Shown here: one piece after another, positions 61,171 to 64,000 of the stretch
Position numbering within the stretch: position 1 is the stretch's first letter
How the letters are laid out: each line of letters begins with the position of its first letter
Assembly (NCBI GenBank): GCA_049514555.1
Contig: JBEKUY010000010.1
Span: 1 to 64,000 of the forward strand
Reading direction: 5' to 3'
DNA: 64,000 nt
DNA from: JBEKUY01 sp049514555
Lineage (GTDB): Bacteria; Acidobacteriota; Terriglobia; Acidiferrales; UBA7541
Notes under the pieces: generated by a model
Told to the model about the DNA's origin: nothing
The model's database searches: none
The model's input: the letters and a program-made list of their open reading frames with translations, nothing else
Position numbers and translations under genes: made by a program

Positions 61171-62205
61171 CTATTTCACTTCCCAGGTGTCGCCAGTGCG
61201 GAGGAGTTTGGCGAGATCGCCGCGGCCCTGCTTGGCAATCACGCCGGCGATCTGCGCGGCCATGACGTCTTCGTAGCGCGGGAGATCGTCCCACGAGCGG
61301 AAGACGCCGATGGGAGTTGGGAACCCAGCGTGGTGCTCCATGTGCGAGATGTGGAAAGCGTAAGCCGCGCGTGGATGGTGCGCGTTGTGGACGATCAGGT
61401 CCTTTTCGGTGAAGCCGCTGCCGTTGCCGAGCTGAACGATCTCGAGGTCTCCATTCGGATCGCGGCGAATGCCTTTGTCGCGATTCTTTCCAAAGATGAG
61501 CGGCTTGCCGTGTTCGAGCTGGACCACGTTGTCGCTGCGCGCGTCCTTTTCCGTGAGGGAATCCCAGGCGCCATCGTTGAAGATATTGCAGTTCTGCAGG
61601 ATCTCGACGAACGCGGAGCCCTTGTGGGCCGCGGCTTGCCGCAGAACGTCCTTCAAATGCTGCTGGAAGATGTCCACCGAGCGCGCCACGAAAGTGGCTT
61701 CCGCGCCGATGGCCAACGAAACGGGATTGAACGGGCGGTCGGCGGTGCCGTAAGGAGTGGACTTGGTCTTCTTGTTGAATTCCGAGGTTGGTGAATACTG
61801 GCCCTTGGTGAGGCCGTAGATGCGATTGTTGAAGAGCAGGACTTTGACGCCGACGTTTCGCCGCAGCATGTGAATGGTGTGATTGCCGCCGATGGCCAGT
61901 GCGTCGCCGTCGCCGGTGGCAACCCAGACTTCCAGGTCAGGGCGAACGGCCTTGATTCCGGTGGCGACCGCCGGCGCGCGCCCGTGAATCGAGTGGAAGC
62001 CGTAGGTGTTCATGTAATAGGGGAAGCGGCTGGAGCAGCCGATGCCGCTGACGATGACGAATTTTTCGCGCGGGATGCCGAGCTCAGGGAAAACGGACTG
62101 CACCGCCGAGAGAATCGCGTAGTCGCCGCAGCCGGGGCACCAGCGGACTTCCTGGTCGGTCTGAAAGTCTTTCTTCGTGAGCGGTGGCAGCGTAGCCGTG
62201 GTCAT
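61171..62205 (-). CDS. 2-oxoacid:ferredoxin oxidoreductase, beta subunit
   Basis: A 344-aa thiamine-diphosphate subunit. It starts MTTATLPPLTKKDFQ and has the Cys pair WCPGCGDYAI near 22-30 and GIGCSSRFP near 55, which bind the [4Fe-4S] cluster, then the TPP motif ATGDGDALAIGGNH near 95-108. The downstream NNRIYGLTKGQYSPTS is typical of the KorB/OforB type. With the alpha subunit upstream it forms an enzyme that oxidatively decarboxylates 2-oxoglutarate or pyruvate-type acids and reduces ferredoxin. The start is the ATG at 62205. Confidence 0.92.
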   Translation of the reverse strand: MTTATLPPLTKKDFQTDQEVRWCPGCGDYAILSAVQSVFPELGIPREKFVIVSGIGCSSRFPYYMNTYGFHSIHGRAPAVATGIKAVRPDLEVWVATGDGDALAIGGNHTIHMLRRNVGVKVLLFNNRIYGLTKGQYSPTSEFNKKTKSTPYGTADRPFNPVSLAIGAEATFVARSVDIFQQHLKDVLRQAAAHKGSAFVEILQNCNIFNDGAWDSLTEKDARSDNVVQLEHGKPLIFGKNRDKGIRRDPNGDLEIVQLGNGSGFTEKDLIVHNAHHPRAAYAFHISHMEHHAGFPTPIGVFRSWDDLPRYEDVMAAQIAGVIAKQGRGDLAKLLRTGDTWEVK

Positions 62206-62228
62206 ACTGTTGATCCCCTCAGGCTGGG

Positions 62229-64000
62229 TTAGTAGCCCAGCATCTCCTCGATTTTCCCTTCGATTTCGGCTTGTTTGAACGGGCGGCCCTGGATCTTGTT
62301 GAGGCCGACGGCGTCCACCAGGTACTTGGCGCGCAGCACGTAGAGGAGCTGGCCCATGTTCAGCTCGGGCACGAGGATTTTCCGGTAGCGCTTCAGCACT
62401 TCGCCCAGGTTGCGCGGCAGCGGATTGAGATGGCGCAGGTGCAAATGGCCGATCCGGCGGCCCTTCTCGCGCTGAGCCTTGAGCGCCACGGTCAGCGAGC
62501 CGTACGTCGAGCCCCAGGCGACCATGAGCAAGTCCCCGTCGGGATCGCCCGCCGGAACCGCCTCGGGAACGTCCTGCGCGACGGCCTGCACTTTGGCGGC
62601 GCGCAGCCGCACCATGGTTTCGTGATTGAGAGGGTCGTAGTTGACGTTTCCGGTGACGTCCTGTTTTTCCAGGCCGCCGACGCGATGCTCGAGACCGGGC
62701 GTACCCGGCACGGCCCACGGTCGCGCCAGGGTCTGCGGGTTCCGCTTGTAGGGCAGGAAGCCTTCGGCCTTGGTCTCGAAATGGACGGGAATGTCCGGCA
62801 ATTCGCTCAACTCGGGAATGCGCCAGGGCTCGGCGCCGTTGGCCAGATAACCGTCCGAAAGAAGGATGACGGGCACCATGTATTTGAGCGCGATGCGGCA
62901 CGCTTCCAGCGCCATCCAGAAACAATCGCCGGGAGTCGCAGCGGCGAGCACCGGGATCGGCGCCTCGGAATTTCGCCCAAACAGCGCTTGCAGCAAATCG
63001 GCCTGCTCCGTCTTCGTGGGCAAGCCGGTGGACGGGCCGCCGCGCTGGATGTCGCAGACCACCAGCGGCAACTCGACCGCCACGGCGAGGCCTAGCGCTT
63101 CGGTCTTGAGCGCCATGCCGGGACCGGAGGTCGTGGTGATGGCCAGCGCGCCGGAGTAGGCCGCGCCAATCGCCGATCCGATGGCCGCGATTTCATCTTC
63201 CGCCTGGAAGGTAATGACGCCGAAATCCTTGTAATGAGAAAGCTCGTGGAGAATGTCGGAAGCCGGCGTAATCGGATAAGACCCCTGGAAAAGTGGCAGG
63301 CCGGCCTTCTGCGCCGCAGTGACGAATCCGAGCGCCAGCGCCTGGTTGCCGCTGACGTTGCGGTACATGCCGGGAGCCAGCGATGCCGGCGGGATTTCGT
63401 AGCTCACCTGGAAAGCTTCCGTCGCCTCGCAATAGCTGTAGCCCGCTTGGAGCGCGAGCTTATTGGCTTGGACCAGCAGCGGCTTGCTCTTGAATTTGTC
63501 CTCGATCCAGCGAATCGTCGCGTCCATCGGGCGGTGGTAGAGCCAGTAGCACATACCCAGGGCGAAGAAGTTCTTGCAGCGATCCATCGATTTGGCGTCG
63601 AGGCCGAGCTGCTGCAGCGCCGCGCGTGTCAGCCGCTGGAGCTCGACGGGGAAGACGCGGAACTTGTCGAGCGAATGGTCTTCGAGGGGATTCGCGGTCA
63701 TCTGCGCCTTGCGCAGATCGTTCTCCTTGAAGCTGTCGGCATTGACGATGAGGATGCCGTTGGCTTTGAGGTCGGCGACGTTCACCTTGAGCGCCGCGGG
63801 ATTCATGGCCACAAGTGCATCCACGCTGTCGCCGGGAGTGTAGACGTCGCCCGCGCCGAAATGAACCTGGTAGCCGCTCACGCCGGGTAGCGTCCCCGCG
63901 GGCGCGCGAATCTCGGCCGGATAGTCGGGAAACGTGGCGAGATCGTTGCCGTACAGGGCCACCGTATTGCTGAATTGCGTGCCGGTGACCTGCATGCCGT
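62229..64000 (-). CDS. 2-oxoacid:ferredoxin oxidoreductase, alpha (gamma-alpha fused) subunit, partial
   Basis: The gene is cut by the right edge of the window. The visible part is 590 residues and begins within a conserved gamma-domain start: just before the ATG at 63995 the codons read Asp-Gly, matching the family G-D-G-M-Q-x-T-G motif, so 63995 is internal and the true start lies beyond the window. The gamma domain (about 1-190) holds YGNDLATFPDYPAEIRAP. The alpha part has YPITPASDILHELS near 243-256, ITTTSGPG near 290 and GGPSTGLPTKTEQADL near 318-333. The beta-subunit gene starts 24 nt after its stop, as one transcript. Confidence 0.92.
   Translation of the reverse strand, partial: GMQVTGTQFSNTVALYGNDLATFPDYPAEIRAPAGTLPGVSGYQVHFGAGDVYTPGDSVDALVAMNPAALKVNVADLKANGILIVNADSFKENDLRKAQMTANPLEDHSLDKFRVFPVELQRLTRAALQQLGLDAKSMDRCKNFFALGMCYWLYHRPMDATIRWIEDKFKSKPLLVQANKLALQAGYSYCEATEAFQVSYEIPPASLAPGMYRNVSGNQALALGFVTAAQKAGLPLFQGSYPITPASDILHELSHYKDFGVITFQAEDEIAAIGSAIGAAYSGALAITTTSGPGMALKTEALGLAVAVELPLVVCDIQRGGPSTGLPTKTEQADLLQALFGRNSEAPIPVLAAATPGDCFWMALEACRIALKYMVPVILLSDGYLANGAEPWRIPELSELPDIPVHFETKAEGFLPYKRNPQTLARPWAVPGTPGLEHRVGGLEKQDVTGNVNYDPLNHETMVRLRAAKVQAVAQDVPEAVPAGDPDGDLLMVAWGSTYGSLTVALKAQREKGRRIGHLHLRHLNPLPRNLGEVLKRYRKILVPELNMGQLLYVLRAKYLVDAVGLNKIQGRPFKQAEIEGKIEEMLGY

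Overview
The window looks like a chromosome segment of an Acidobacteriota member, probably class Terriglobia. The pointers are three secreted proteins of the acidobacterial VWFA-related type, a PknB-type kinase with a C-terminal TolB/PD40 propeller, many secreted proteins of unknown function, and dense coding with GC near 60-62 %. This assignment rests on gene content and was not tested by phylogeny.

Left edge (1-4840): three metabolic genes (aminotransferase, ICMT-like methyltransferase, malic enzyme) are widely spaced and separated by copies of an intergenic repeat. The region ends at a 3' fragment of a tRNA-Pro gene preceded by three 11-bp direct repeats, which looks like the attachment scar of an integrated element extending to the left. 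From 5008 to 7361 there is a cation/proton antiporter behind a promoter and a highly structured 132-nt leader (candidate riboswitch), a truncated universal stress gene and a secreted protein. From 7742 to 12108 there is an ATP-dependent radical-type dehydratase activase and an HgdB-like partner, with a CRP/FNR-type palindrome upstream. A non-coding patch with 39-bp repeats and a second tRNA-like 3' scar follows. It borders a solitary, lower-GC 908-aa protein with a SIR2 domain and a candidate PIN-like nuclease domain (12665-15391), the best candidate in the window for an undescribed defence effector.

Middle (15668-34274): an EEP-family phosphoesterase and a UspA protein, then a seven-gene export operon on the minus strand (TetR, TolC, HlyD, two separate ABC ATPases, two ABC-2 permeases) resembling cecR-ybhGFSR. 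Next come a polysaccharide cluster (GH63-like glucosidase, SDR, glycogen debranching enzyme), a VOC protein with TerC, a secreted protein and a TonB-family protein.

Right half (34484-64000): ileS-lspA-rluD, three VWFA-type secreted proteins, the kinase, a tiny transcription unit encoding a 16-residue lysine-rich peptide with its own promoter and terminator, a UvrD helicase fused to a PD-(D/E)XK nuclease, DinB, thiolase, two zinc-ribbon/DUF2007-like proteins, 3-hydroxyacyl-CoA dehydrogenase, a secreted DNRLRE/propeller protein with a lipoprotein, recA, a stand-alone transpeptidase, an M23 peptidase, and a 2-oxoacid:ferredoxin oxidoreductase whose alpha subunit runs off the right edge. The thiolase, dehydrogenase, dehydratase activase and ferredoxin oxidoreductase suggest acyl-CoA metabolism linked to low-potential electron carriers. 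All functional statements come from reading motifs; no searches were run.
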